The notes beneath the pieces were generated by a model. It was not told the origin of the DNA and did no database searches. It was given only the letters and a program-made list of their open reading frames with translations. A program made the translations under genes and the position numbers. A stretch of DNA of 64,000 nt from Serinus canaria (taxonomy: Eukaryota > Chordata > Aves > Passeriformes > Fringillidae), in contig NC_066313.1 of the NCBI RefSeq assembly GCF_022539315.1, positions 39,655,059 to 39,719,058 of the forward strand, read 5' to 3'. Positions 13,851-27,010 of this stretch are shown one piece after another. Within the stretch, counting starts at the first letter, position 1. Every line of letters starts with the position of its first letter.

Positions 13851-16800
13851 TAACTTGGGGAAGCTTGAGACATACCCATTTGGTGGTTTTGATTCCATTA
13901 CCCTTCACGAGAAACTACTGCCAGATGATATTTCACCAATCTTAATCCATCTCGCATCAACCTCTTCTATTTTAAAGCTTACCATCCATTCCTTCTCCCC
14001 TTCTCTTCCTACAAGTTCTTTAGGAATTGCCACACTAGCCACAGGCTCCTTAAATAGATAGATGCTCTCTTCAAGTTTCCCATCCTCTTTATCTGCGTGT
14101 TCTGATAGCTTAAACATTGACATTGTTAATGGGCAATGAAGTAAAGGAGAAGGAATGTCTTCAGATGCAACATTCTGTTGTAGTTAAAACATTTCTCCAT
14201 GGAAATTAAAATTAACAATAGTAGTCAAAATGATAAATTGACCTAGCACTTGAATTTTTAGTTTTGATTCTTTGCTAGTAGTGGAGGAAAGCACACATGA
14301 AATACTTAAATGATGTATTTTACGTAAATCACTTGTTTTTTCCTTTAACAGGGCATTTTGGAAACTTTTGCGTTTCTTGATAATTTCTGTTCTACAAGTG
14401 TTACATAAGGTGAGGTAGAACCCTTGTATTAAAAAATGTACTTTAATATGTTACATGTTCTGTAAGTTTCTCAATATAGCATGCTGAAGATCATTCTTAA
14501 CAGACAGTTATTTACGATTTAAACAATAGATTATCTCTGTTTATTTAAAGTCTCAGGTAAGAAGAAATAAAACTACATCCTTTTCCTTTTGTCTATTTTG
14601 GACACAGATGAATATGAAAACCTTCAGTGGCTGATGAAAGTCATAGAACTTTATTCAGATCAGATAAACTTCTTAAAAACCTTCATCAGATACAAATGTA
14701 CATAACTTAGCATTGAAGAGGTATCCTGTAGCCTTCTCTTGGGTGTAGGATTCTGTGTTCAGGGGAAAGTTCAAAGCAGGAGAAGGAAATTGCTTCTCCT
14801 TCATGCTCAGCTAGAGATTGCCTTTTCTTCCTTGTTACAGGTACAAATGAATCAGAATGTCCTGTTTCTGTTGTAATTAAAAAATTTTTCTTTCTGCTTT
14901 CCAGAATGAATGGTATAATATTTACTACACCCATTTTTGAAGAATGCAACACTTTTCTCCCACACTACTAACAGGATCAAGGTTAGTTTTACCTACAGAC
15001 TTGGATTGATCATCTCTAAGTGATGCAAAATAGATGAAATCTTGAACATATTTTTCCAAACACTAAAGTTATTTGCCAGGACAGGGCCTATTGTTGACAT
15101 GTTTTTCCTTGTACTTTCCAGTGGCTGTCTCTGGCTGTCACAGAGACCTTGAATCACATCAACTAAGGTACTGTCATTTGTATCTTAAAGTCAGTGTCAG
15201 TTTTGCTGGAGATTTTCAGTAGGCCTGGATTTCAACGCAAGAAAGATTTGATTTCTTATGGGATCTATCAAGAAAGAAGAAAAAGATTTCTTGAAGACAC
15301 ATTTCCTGTTGACTTAGCACAGCAGTCAGGAAGGGTAGGGGATGTCTGTTATGCTAATGTTATATAAATTGTGTTGTGTTTGCATCCTGAGGTGTTGTAC
15401 AGAGGATCTATGGTGCATAGAATCTTGGGAAGAAACTATCTATTGAATTTGACATTTGTGTCCACTGTTCTGAGGGTGGATTTTATTCTTTTGGTCACTT
15501 TCACCTGTTTTATTTTAATTCCAGAGGGTATGCATGAAATTTACAGTGCCATGAACAGAGGGAGAATTAAGACAGTGTTTAAAAGAAAGTCTGTGTTCTT
15601 CACATTTCTTTGTGCTTGCTTAGCTTTGCACACTAAAGTATTTCCAGGAAAAACAGCGAGATGGCTCTGACTAAGCATGTTTTCTCTGTGAGTGAGCATT
15701 TGCAGAACTGAAGTCTAAGAAAGAGCACTCCCCTGCTTGAGAATGCAGCTATAAAGAGGTGTGTATAAGGAGGGATTTGCTGGGTTTGGCAGTCTCTATG
15801 GCTTCCTCAAATTTCACATTTGCTTTCAGAATGAAACCCTTGGGTTCACAAACATTAGCTTTGTAATCATGTTCCATCCACCCCCTAATGCATCCTCGCA
15901 TTTCCGTATTAACACCTGGTGATGCTGCTGGCAGCAGGCCCTGTTGGGTAATGTGAAACATGCTCTAGTGCACGGAGTGCAGAACTGTGAAATGGAATTG
16001 ATTCATTCATGCACGTAGATTCACATCATCAGAGAATGGTTGGGGCTGGAAAGGACCTTAAAGAACATCCAGTTCTGACTCCCTGCCATGGACAGAGACA
16101 CGTTTTACTAGACCAGCTTTCAAACAACCTGGCCTTGAACATTTCCAGGGATGGGGCATCCACAGCTTCTCTGTGCAACCTGTTCCAGTGTCTCATCACC
16201 ATAACAGTAAAGAATTTCTTCCTAATATCTAATTTAAAACTACTTCCTTCAGTTTAAAGCCATTCCCCCTTTTTCTATCACTACATGCCCCTGTGAAAAG
16301 CCCCTCTCCAGCTCACTTGCAGGTCCTCTATAGGTACTGGAAAGCAGCTATAGTGCATCCCTGAAGCCTTCTCCAGGCTGTACAACCCCAAGTCTCACAG
16401 CCTGTCTTCACATCCTCAAGGGAAAGTGGCAGCCAAGAAATGTTGTGATTTTGGTATGTGGGTGCTTCAGAGGCACTTGTTTTTGAATGGGGAAGTCAGA
16501 GTAGCACAACTCATGAGCAACAACAAAGTGCAAGTTCACCCCTGGATTTATCAGTTTCAAAAGTTGAGGTAAGAGTGAATCACAGGGGTGTAGAACATGG
16601 CTATGATCAGGAAGAAATATGAAGCAGTATATATCTGCAGTGTGTGTCTAGAAAGAAATTAATGCAAAATTCAATAAGTTTAAAGAGTGAGGACAAAATT
16701 ATGCTATCCCCTTAAATACCTTTGAATGACTTTTCCTTTCAAAGCTTATCACTGTAGCAACTTGCATGGTATGGTATTATCTGTGGGGTAAAATTACTCA

Positions 16801-19800
16801 AAACTCTCAAAGCTGATGAAATGAAGTGTTATACAGTATATTTATCCATACCTTGTAGAAAATAAGACAAATATATAGAAGACAAAGGAATCTAGAAGTT
16901 TAGATGAAACAGTAAAAAAATCATTAAGAAGTTGAAGTTTTGGTTAAAGGAAGACATGGCCCTAATGCTAGTGATATCTTCATGCACATTAGTGACAGTT
17001 AAAATACACATTGCTGTAATTAAAAACTGTAGCCTACAGATATTTATATGCCCAAGTTTGCTGGTAGTCAAAGATGATTAATCTACAATGTGTTGCAAAG
17101 TACCTGATAACTGCATTGTTTTAACACAGCTATGCCTTAATTCCACAGATGTCCATCATATCTTAAGCTGGACTTCACCAGTTTCTTTCACTGTCATAAT
17201 TACTGGTGTCAGAAGAGCTAAATCTGCTGAATTTTGATAAAACAGGTTTCTTGCTTTCTGCTCTGGAACAATTCTGTGTGTAAAAAAACTATGTAATGAG
17301 AGAGCAGCTGTTAACTTCACAGCTGAAGTCCAAAGTGCTGACAGTTGACAGCAGTAATTTGCATCTTTGCAATGAAGAGGGGACATGAATATTTAATTCC
17401 AGTAAATATCAGGGATGAAGTTGGAGGGAAGACAATTGAATTTACAGGATATAGAAATTTCTGTGGAAAAAAACCCAGAGAATTGCCAGGCAGGTTTCTA
17501 ATCACCAGAGGAATGAAGCTCTGAAGCAGCTCTCTTGTGAGAAGAGGAGTAATTGGAGAGTCTTCAAAAGGGAGCTTGGTAAATCTTTGCAGGGGACTGC
17601 TCAATGTGTTTTCCAGACAGCTCTGAACTCAGTGAACCAGAATGTCTTTGACATGGGCCCTCTCCTTTAAGTTCTTCCTTGCTGGGTGTGCTCAGGTTAC
17701 TTTGGAAATTCTTCATTTTCAGCATTTATCTTTCTCATTTGTGACAAGGTACTAGAGCAATAAAAAATGGGGGTGACAGCTGTGACAAAGACGTTGTCCC
17801 AAAATAGACCTTTCACTGTTATGTGGCAACATGAGTTCAGCACCCTCATTGTGCTTTGGTTTTCTAGAAAGGAGTGTGCTGTGCTGCAGCTCAGCTAGAG
17901 AGAGAGAGGAAATACTGAAGGGAGGGCCAACACCAAGTGCCAGGGCTCAGCTGGGACAGTGCAGAGCCTTTTTGCAGTACCTGAGTAGAGGTAGATTGCA
18001 CAGGGCTCACTTTAATTTTCTCCGAGTTATGCAACTTTGTACTTTGCACAAATAACAGAGGAGCCATTATTGTAAACCACAGGTAATGAGAAACTTCAAA
18101 ACAAGGAAAATACATCCATAATAGATTTATTGTGCTGTAATTGGGTTACATAAGCATGGTACGATGCCTTTCAAGTTACTATAAATCATGTGTGGGAGTA
18201 AGGTTTTGGTATCCTGGATTCCACAAGCCTTAAGTCTTGGGGTAAACCTCTGACCCCTTGAGGCCAATGATAAAAATCACTGATTTCAGTCTGGCCTGCA
18301 TTTCCCTTCAAATCTCTTTACCCCGTTCTCACCAGCTGCCACTGTGTCACAACCCATAGAGAAAGAAGGTCAAGAACTGTTTCATTGTGACCTTTCCATA
18401 AATCACCTTTCATTTCACTATGGAAAAAATGTAACTCAAGAAGCCTGTCACAGTCTGTTTTGGTTTTTTTACTCCACAGAAATTGAGAGTACTTAAAAGA
18501 ACACATTATGTTTTTTCAACAACACAATTAGGAATAGCATTTTTTTTTTTTTTTCAATAAGTAAGAATCCATTATTTTGCTGAAAACAGGTCTGATGGAT
18601 GGGACCCTTTCTCAGACTGAAACGGTAAAGAAATTTCACCTCTCTAGACAATCTAGCTAATGCTTCAAAAGATTTTCATTGATAACATTAAATAAACTTA
18701 CTGCTATTTTCATAAATCATGCTTATTAAAAACCAGAACATTTTCCATGCTTCTTCCAAAACAAAGTACCAGGGAAAAATGTATTCCTATTGTGCAAGTC
18801 TGAGTGTTTTGCTGTCTTTTTCTTGATTTAAATATTTTAATGTGAAAAAAATGGAGAATCATTGTGTCTGGATGCTTCAGATCTAATATGTAATGCTAAA
18901 GTTCACAAAGTTGCACTGAAAACCCCAACAAGAAACATTACATAACAAAAAAATAGATAGCCTCTAATACCCTATTTAACTTAAAAATTAGAAAAATTGC
19001 CATTTTTAATGGAGCATTAAAATTCAGTTAGTTCTCAAGTTTCTTGGTATATTTACAAGTCCATGCAAAAACATTTAACTACTACAATTTAAATGCTATG
19101 ATTCTATGAAATACAAGAAGTATAGACGTTAACTAAATGTTTACTTATAAGTGCACAAATAAATAGATTTTGTACTGTGATAATAATGTCACTTAGAAAA
19201 TGCATTTTGATTATTTGCAATTATAACACACATTTTTATTTATTTTGGTTTTTTTTTTTGGTGGTTTAAATTTTTTTTATTCAATGACCTAGAATGTGTA
19301 CAAAAATCTAATCAATTATTGAGTGCATATGATCCCAGAAGTAGTTTTATTTTCCTCCACAGAGTAATTATTCCTCTCCTTTCTCTATCCACAAGGCCAA
19401 AATGTGATCAAGTGTACTGTTTCCTTTGTCTGACGGGATTCTGTTCTGGTGGACAGATGGTGGTATGGCTTCTCCAAATTTTCATCTAAGAGGTGTATTG
19501 CTGAAAATAATCAGACTCCCAATCACAGATCTTGATGTCACAGAGAATTCATCTATTAAAATGGCACCTGCTTTTCTTATCTTGGGAAAAGCAGTCTGCC
19601 TTTATCTTAGCCAGTCTGTTATGGATGCTGATGCACAGAGGTACTGTACTTGCTTATAGATTTGTGCCTTTTAACATGTCTCTTAAACTCTTGACACCTG
19701 CTTCCTTGTGTGTTTATCCTGATTTTCTGGATTGCTCACTGATGTCTGCTAAATTCAGTAACAGCAATAGATGTTTCCTTTTATCAGCATGTTTGACAAA

Positions 19801-21987
19801 TTGTGTTTTCACTTTTTTGCTCTAAAAGCAAGAGATGAAAAAGATTTTGTTTTTCACTGATCGAAGTAGAAAATAAAGGGATATGCATGCAGGACACTCA
19901 TTTGGATGTTCAAAACTGGAGGCTATGTGAAGCAGGGACAAATTTGTCCAAGTTTTGTATCATAGCTTTTTTCCTCTTGGTTTTGTTCTGAAGTAGATAG
20001 AAAAGGAGGATCCATTCACAAGAATTAGGGCAAAAGACTAAAAATCATTCAAGGACTTACAGATACTAGACATGAAATGTGTTTGTCTTCTGCATAGGTT
20101 CCACAGTTCTGAGGGAAGACATAATAGCTTTATAATCCATGTATACCTAGGTCTCAGGCTCTCCTGGGGGTCAAAATGGCTTATTCCATCTATTAGTAAA
20201 AGGAATAGAGGCAGAAATGCTCTTGCTTAAATTGCTTTGGGTGCAAGTGTCTTACACATTTGCAGGTTCTCTGCAACACAGATCCATTGGCCTGTCTTCT
20301 GGGTGTCATCTGAAGTGTCTTGGATGAAACAGTTTCTAGAAGAGAAAATTTGTGATTGGCCTAAAGAAGGTACAAAGGAAGGAGTACAAAACCTAAATAT
20401 GTTTAAATACATATAATTTTTTTTTGCACCATGCAAACAACTGTGACAACAGAACAGAACAACAACAAAAGGCACCAGACTTCATTCATATCCATGCTTT
20501 AAACTATGACTCCTCAGTGTTTTAATGAGTGACATGCAAATCCTCTACCTCTGTTTTCAGCTAAATAATTGTGCAGTTACTGTGTTAGGTCCCATTCATA
20601 AGATCACACAGTAAGTTCTTTCAAAATAAAAATGGAAAGGTGGTGAGTCGTTTCTGCTCTGTCATCACCTTCTCCTTGATGAAACCAGATTGTATTGATA
20701 AAAGCAGAGGCTGAAGAGGCTGTAGATTGAATTCCAAAAATAGATACTGGATGGGAGTGAATATTTGTTTCTTTGCTCATCTGTCTTGCATAGGATCACT
20801 TAAATGACAAGATGGTTCTTCCTCCTGAGAGCTGTACTCTATAATATTTTTCTGGTTCTTTTGGGAAAGGAGAATGCCTTCTTCAATGGTTTCCCTTTTT
20901 GTCACCCTGTTCCCTGGAAATGCAGTTCTTTGATAAGAGGCTGGAAATTTTTTCTCATTGAAATGCATTAGAATAGATTTTATGTAAAAGAGAAGTAAAA
21001 ATATTCTGTTTCCAGGAGTTTCTGAGGTGAGACTGAAGTGCTTCAGAATGCCAACACTGATTAAATGAAGATGTATTTATTGGAATAATGTTATATTGCT
21101 AGTTTTGGGATTCCTCATTGTGCCCTGTGTTTACATAAAAGGAAAAACCTTAGAAAAGGACCAAACCTGTTTCTGGATCTCATGGTCTAGTCTTCTACCT
21201 CCATCTGATGTTCTGGTGAATGCTGACATAGTAACCACTCTAGGAACTGGTTTTCATAATATTAGTCACATTTTCCTCCTCTCTGCATATTTATAGGGCT
21301 TTGGACCAGAAAAAAAAGTAAGAAAACCCTTAAAAATGAGGAAAATTGAAAAAAGGAAAAATTACTTGTTCATTAGAGGAACTGCAAATCTAGACTCTTC
21401 TTGGAGTCCTTCACCTAATCTTAGCCTGTTTGTAGATGATATGTTTCAAACAGAACAGACAAATTCAATCTCACGTACTTTTAATTTACTGTCACGAAGA
21501 AAAAATCTTGGTGAAGAATTTCTGGGATTGAGCTTCATACTTGCCACATCCTGTCTGCATTCATTAAATTCCCCCACTGCCCTCTCTAGGCTAACATGTC
21601 TGTTGGCAGAACCATGTGATTGGTGTTGAGTCACTGGGAGGAGTTTCGTAATCACCTCTAGACAGAGCTCCCAGAAGCAGTTCTTCTGTGGAAGGGTGTG
21701 AGATGTGAGTCCCAGTGAACACCATCAGCTGTTGACTGATACCACTGAACATCTGCAGAACTTGTCTTGTGCTGAACCCATGTCAGTAGCTAGTGCTGCC
21801 TGCCACAGGAAAAAACTGTTTGCCTGACTGTCACCAGCCTCTTTTCAGCTTTCTCATGCTCTAGAAAAGTTATTTACATTTTGAATAAAAGATAATGAAC
21901 TGTTAGATAATTAACAATTGAATCACTAAATTAATCTTCTGAAACAAAAAAGTTTTCTGTATTTTATAGAGGTTTCTTTACCTATTT
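13851..21987. other. Intergenic, one CR1 copy, otherwise nothing recognised
   Basis: Apart from the CR1 at 16.0 kb, the stretch is ordinary AT-rich sequence with short T runs (for example 18540-18554). Confidence 0.6.
16026..16425 (-). mobile_element. CR1 retroposon, 3' fragment
   Basis: Typical CR1 3' text in reverse orientation, from 'agagaatggttggggctgg' through 'tccagggatggggcatccac' to 'cagcctgtcttcacatcctc'. It is truncated and non-coding. Confidence 0.9.
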
Positions 21988-22345
21988 AGAATCATTAAGG
22001 TTAGAAAACACCTGTATGGTGATCCAGTCCAACCTTTAACCCAGCACTCCTGCATTTACCACTAAATCACGTTTTTATGCTCTGTATCTAAATGTCTGTT
22101 TAAAAATCTTCAGGGATGGTGATTGCATCACTTCCCTAGACAGCCTGCTCCAGTGCTTAATATCACCTTTTCCATGAACAAAATGTTCCTCCGATCCATA
22201 GAAACCTCACCTGGCAAAACCTGAGGCCTTTTTCTCTTGTCTTATCACTTGTGACTTGGTTGGGACCTTTGGTTGGGAGAAGAGACCAAGCCCCAACTTG
22301 CTATGACCTCCTTTTTGTATTGCAGTGGTGCTCTCCCCTCATCAG
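21988..22345 (-). mobile_element. CR1 retroposon, diverged 3' fragment
   Basis: AGAATCATTAAGGTTAGAAA at the left end, then 'gatccagtccaacctttaac', 'cagggatggtgattgcatca' and the later CR1 segments in order. It is more diverged than the other copies and resembles the subfamily at 13.2 kb. Confidence 0.82.
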
Positions 22346-22675
22346 GATGCCTCAGAGACTAAGTTTGCATCATGAGCCAGCACTGAAATCTGTGTTACCC
22401 CAACTCCAGCTTTAGCAATACCTGAGCTGTTGACACACAGCGCCCAAAGGCAGCACAGACTTGGCTATCTGGGCTGCACTACGTGTAGAACCTCCATACA
22501 TTCACTGCCAAACAAACCAAATTGATTGTCAAATCAATTCTAAAATACTGATGTCAGTACAGAACTAACATCCTTACTTGCTCTTGACATTCTTGGGGTC
22601 AGCATGAACTACTCACCTCTTCGTTATGGTAGGTTTTATGTAAAAATAAACATGGAATAAACTAGATTAGGCTAG

Positions 22676-22955
22676 ATTAGAATAGTTCAGTTGGAGGGGT
22701 CTTACAGTGCTCATCCAGCTCAAGTGCCTGACCACTTTGTGGCTGACCAATAGTTAAAACTTGTTACTAATGGCATTGTCCAAATGCCTCTGAAACACTG
22801 ACAGATTTGGGACATCCACCACCTCTCTAGGAAGTTACAGTGTTTGACCACACTGTCATAAAGAAATGCATCCTAATGTCCACTCTGAACATCTTCTGGT
22901 GCAGTTTTGAACTGTTCCCCTGTGTCCTGTCAGCAGATCACAGGGAGAAGAGCAT
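22676..22955 (-). mobile_element. CR1 retroposon, old diverged 3' fragment
   Basis: 'gaatagttcagttggagggg', 'catccagctcaagtgcctga' and 'tttgggacatccaccacctc' follow the CR1 order with many changes. The start is a distinct subfamily form and the boundaries are approximate. Confidence 0.7.
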
Positions 22956-23399
22956 AATTATATACTGGGATTTGAAATAATTAGATGATTACATGGCTTG
23001 GATATGGAGCTGATACATTTCAGAATGTTTGTTATAGCAGCTGGTAAAGAAATCCCATTCAGCTTAATCACAGAAATAAATCAATAAATGTGCTATTTTT
23101 GGAAACAGACAATGTGCTTATATTAACTTCCTTACCTCCACAAAGCACAGGCTGACTGGAAACAGAGTCTGTTTGCTGCAAGGATAAATACTCACCCTTT
23201 ATTTTCAGTGTTACATCTACTTTGCTACTGATTCCTCTGAAGTCTTTATGAATACTATTTGGATGACTCTTTCCCATATTTCTTCAACTTTTTAAAATCA
23301 TGCATTTGGAAGAAAAACAGATAATGCTGTATTTTTCATATTTTTGAAAATATATTTGAAATGGCAAGATTTCTTCACTGCAACCATATGATCATGGGG

Positions 23400-23472
23400 C
23401 CATAGAATGGTTTGGGTTGGAAGGGACCTTAAAGATCATCTAGGTCCAAGCACCCTGCCACGGACTGGGAGA
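23400..23472 (-). mobile_element. CR1 retroposon, very short 3' end
   Basis: About 70 bp of near-consensus CR1 3' end (CATAGAATGGTTTGGGTTGG, then 'aaagatcatctaggtcc'). Everything upstream in the element is missing, an extreme 5' truncation. Confidence 0.85.
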
Positions 23473-24941
23473 AGTGAGATCTAAATAGTGCCTTTGCTAG
23501 AGAACTTTGAACATGTGATATCAGAAAATGGGCAGAGGCAGGTCTGTTTAGCCTGCTGGTGGTGTGTGAGGAGCAGTGAGATAATAAAAAATCCCCTCCT
23601 TCCTCTTCCTGTGGTTTCCCCCTCAGGAAAGCATGCAACTCAAACACTCTTACACTCCCAGCAGCCCTGCTGTGGCTGACTAACCTTGAGTCCTCATCTA
23701 CACAATGGGGCTCAGACAATGTCACTTTGCTGTACAGTTTGCATAATATAATCTGCAGGGATTCAGCTAGACATTCTCATACCTTAAAAAAATAGAATGA
23801 ATAAGCCACAAAACAAAATATTTGCGGATTTTGGTGTAATGTGTTAAGTAGAAAATCTATAGGGAGGCATATAAAACTGTTTGGTGTAAAAAGAAACCTG
23901 AAGAAACTGCAAGTAGAAACATCATTAGGAAATGAGGGAAGTTTCTAGGATTGGTAGAAAAGGCTCATGAACACCAACCCATGGCTGCTTTTCTCTAAGG
24001 TTAATATCCACTGAAAAGAAGATCTGAACAATCAGATTTAAATATTTGATGATACTTTTAGTGCTAGCCTTCAAGGAAAGTCAAATGTTCTCCACAGTGC
24101 CTTTGCTGAGTCCTAGCTGCAGTAGCACAGGCCTTTGGTTTAGTTCTGTATGTGTTTATTTTATTACCCACACCTTTGCCAGAAAACACACAATTCCTCT
24201 ATTCACCAAGCCAAATGAATTCAATACCTCCTATGAAGATTTTATAGCTTTTTCAAGTGTGGTTTCTTTAGAATGAACCAATGTGTTTGCTTAGTGGTTG
24301 GAGCAGCTGTAATAACATTGTATTCACTGTGCAACCTTATTTAATTTGCTTAGTAAATGTGAGCTGATTTTAAGATAGGTGGGTCAGAATTTTCCAGGAA
24401 AGATTTCTTGTAAAAGTCATGGAGATTTTTTTTTTTAAAGTAACTGCCTCTTTCTTCAATTTTCACATAACAATATCTTTTCCTGTTTCATTAGGAGAAG
24501 AAAAGAGAACAAATTAAAATTAGTTAGATGAATCAGGAACAAGAAGTATGATAGATAAGAGACATAAATTATCAAAATTGATTGGGAGGGAAAAGGTGTG
24601 AAAACAACTCACTGCTTTTCCACTGATTCTTTTATAATTTTACCCATTTTAAGGTATTTTTATTATTTACGTCCTTAATTCATGTAAATATTTCATCTTT
24701 CACTTCTGTGTAGACAAAATGAGAGATTTTAAGAATTATTCTGGAGAGAGGATGAGCTGTAATGATGGTGGAAAATATATTCTAGGTGAGAAGGTATCTG
24801 CTACATGTATTTAATACCTTGTCTGCAGATTTAGTTCCTCAGACTTAAGATACCTCTGTGACAGCTGTTGTTTTCATCTGGTGTGGTTTGGGGGATATCT
24901 CTGTGTTGTCCTTTTCTCTATTCTTCTGTGTTTACAGATCT

Positions 24942-24983
24942 TTCAGATCTTTATCGGAACAGTTCAGATCTTTATCTGAACAG
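24942..24983 (+). repeat. Tandem duplication of 21 bp
   Basis: Two adjacent copies (24942-24962 and 24963-24983) starting TTCAGATCTTTATC and ending GAACAG differ at one or two positions. Confidence 0.85.
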
Positions 24984-25663
24984 TTTATTTCAGGACTAGT
25001 TTGTGCCTTGTACTACGTGAAAGAATATGTAATAAATATTTTTTGATCTTCTAGACACTGTTACCTCTAAAACTGCAGGAGCCATGATTTGATGAACCAT
25101 GCCTGTGCTTTATGTTTAACCCTGGCTTGAGTGTAGATCTCACCTTGGCTATGAAATTGGCAGCCTTGGGGAGGCTGGAGAGATAGCAGAGCAATTTTTG
25201 GCTGTCTTTAGCTTTGTTCAGTGGAGGTATCCACTAAATTACTGTCCAGAGATTGGAGTAATTCACAGGTCTGGACTGAGTATAATGATGCTTTGATGAA
25301 TGGCACATGGCAGTGGCTTCCTTGACAGCTTCAGCTTTGTGCTCCCTTTAAACAGGGAGATTAAGAACACCTGTCAGAACTGTACCACTGGGCTAGCAGC
25401 AGAGGGAACACTGATGTAGGTTATGTATAAAGAAGCTGCCAAAAAGAGGTGATAGAAAATCTGCACTGGATTTGCTGCAACAAGGACTGCTGCCTTGGTC
25501 ATGGTGAACCCAAAGTCACCTTGATGGAGGTTGTGTGGGGTGGGAGATGGAGCAGAAGAGAGTCAAAGGGCTACAGATCAGCCAAATTTAGCGTGCCCGT
25601 GTACAGTTACCACTCACAGAGCATCTCTGCAGTATGTTGCCTGAATTCTCCTAAAAGTTATGT

Positions 25664-25667
<4 letters not shown>

Positions 25668-25717
<50 letters not shown>
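25668..25717 (+). repeat. (CA)n dinucleotide microsatellite
   Basis: About 25 uninterrupted CA units. Confidence 0.97.
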
Positions 25718-25720
<3 letters not shown>

Positions 25721-26923
25721 TATGTGCTTTTGCTTGTGTATCTGAAAAGATTCTGTGCTATTTTACTGGGCCAGCTCTCCAGCATAGTCTTCTCTTTGTT
25801 CATCTGTTCATCCTGCCACTAGACCAATGGGCTTCACATCTGTTTTGAAGGAGCAATAGCAGTCTCCAAAGGATATCCTACTTTATTATTTCTTCCCATT
25901 TTATAATTGTGGTGTGGTGGCTGCTTACAAGTCACTGCTATGATGCCTCTTGTGAAATAGTTGCAGCAGCTGCAGCTCTGATTCAAATTCTTGTGAAAGT
26001 CATCTGAATGGTCTTGTCAGACATAAATTGCCCTGTCAGGCATAAAATTAAATGGAAACAAACAAAGCTGGGATAAAAATTCAAAGGAAATACTCCACAA
26101 AATATTTTGCCAATAAACCTCACTGAAAACTGCAGCACCAGCATCTGTGAGCCTGATGTTCAATGGACTTTGAGAGAGATGGAATAATGCTGAGGCTATG
26201 GTTGGTGTTGGTACATTTTGTGGTATTGAAAAACATTCCCAGGCACTAGATCTCAATCCTCTTTCCTGCTGAATTGCTGAAATGTCTCTTGCACGTCTTC
26301 ATTTCACACCAACCCTCTGGATGGTTCCCAGGCGCTATTCAGGACACGTCATCTGTCGGGGACAATTCCCAAATAACCTGTTTGGAAGTAGACAAACTAC
26401 CTGAGAGATTAAGAGCATTTAGCAGCCTGAGTGTGAGCTGCTTCACGTCTCTTGGACACCATGTCTGTGAATGGTGCCAATTGTATTCCATCTCCTGCTG
26501 GAGACATAGCCTTAGGCTTTAGGCTCCATTTTAAATGCTTCACTCTTGCCTCAGTCCTATGATTTCTTTTTGATCTGGTCATATCACTTATATCTACAGC
26601 TGGAGATCAATCCCCAGCACTGATTAAAGTATTAGCTGAGCTACAATCATGTCACCTCTGGTCTGTCAGACATTTTTGCAGGTGGTACTGTACACTGTGA
26701 GCCTCAGAATGATAGACTGAGTGGTAATAAAATTAGTCTTGTAACAGATCTAGGAGATGACTCACATGCCAGAAAGAATAGGGCAACCAGTTTATGAAAC
26801 ATTTTCTGGGGCTTTTTCTGATGAAAAATAAAAATCGCATAAATTGCATATTTTTTCAGGAAGTTTATTTTCCAAAGAATTTCTCAGAATTAGTTATTTT
26901 TGGCCAAGTGCTATAAAGGTACA

Positions 26924-27010
26924 AGTCCAGTGAAATCCTGTGTGACTTTCTACCAGCTTGTGGGAAGCTGTGGTGAAGGGTGGCTGCAGTATATGGGATT
27001 TCACTGGACT
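26924..27010 (+). repeat. Inverted repeat with 15-bp perfect arms
   Basis: AGTCCAGTGAAATCC at 26924-26938 is the exact reverse complement of 26996-27010. The 57-bp loop contains a second small hairpin (CAGCTT...AAGCTG). The block could fold as nested hairpins. It may be a relic of a small mobile element or chance. Confidence 0.7.

Noticed and set aside
19098..19110. Short ATGATTCTATGA-like motif resembling a CR1 tail
   Set aside because: Only about 13 bp with no CR1 sequence attached; too short to call.
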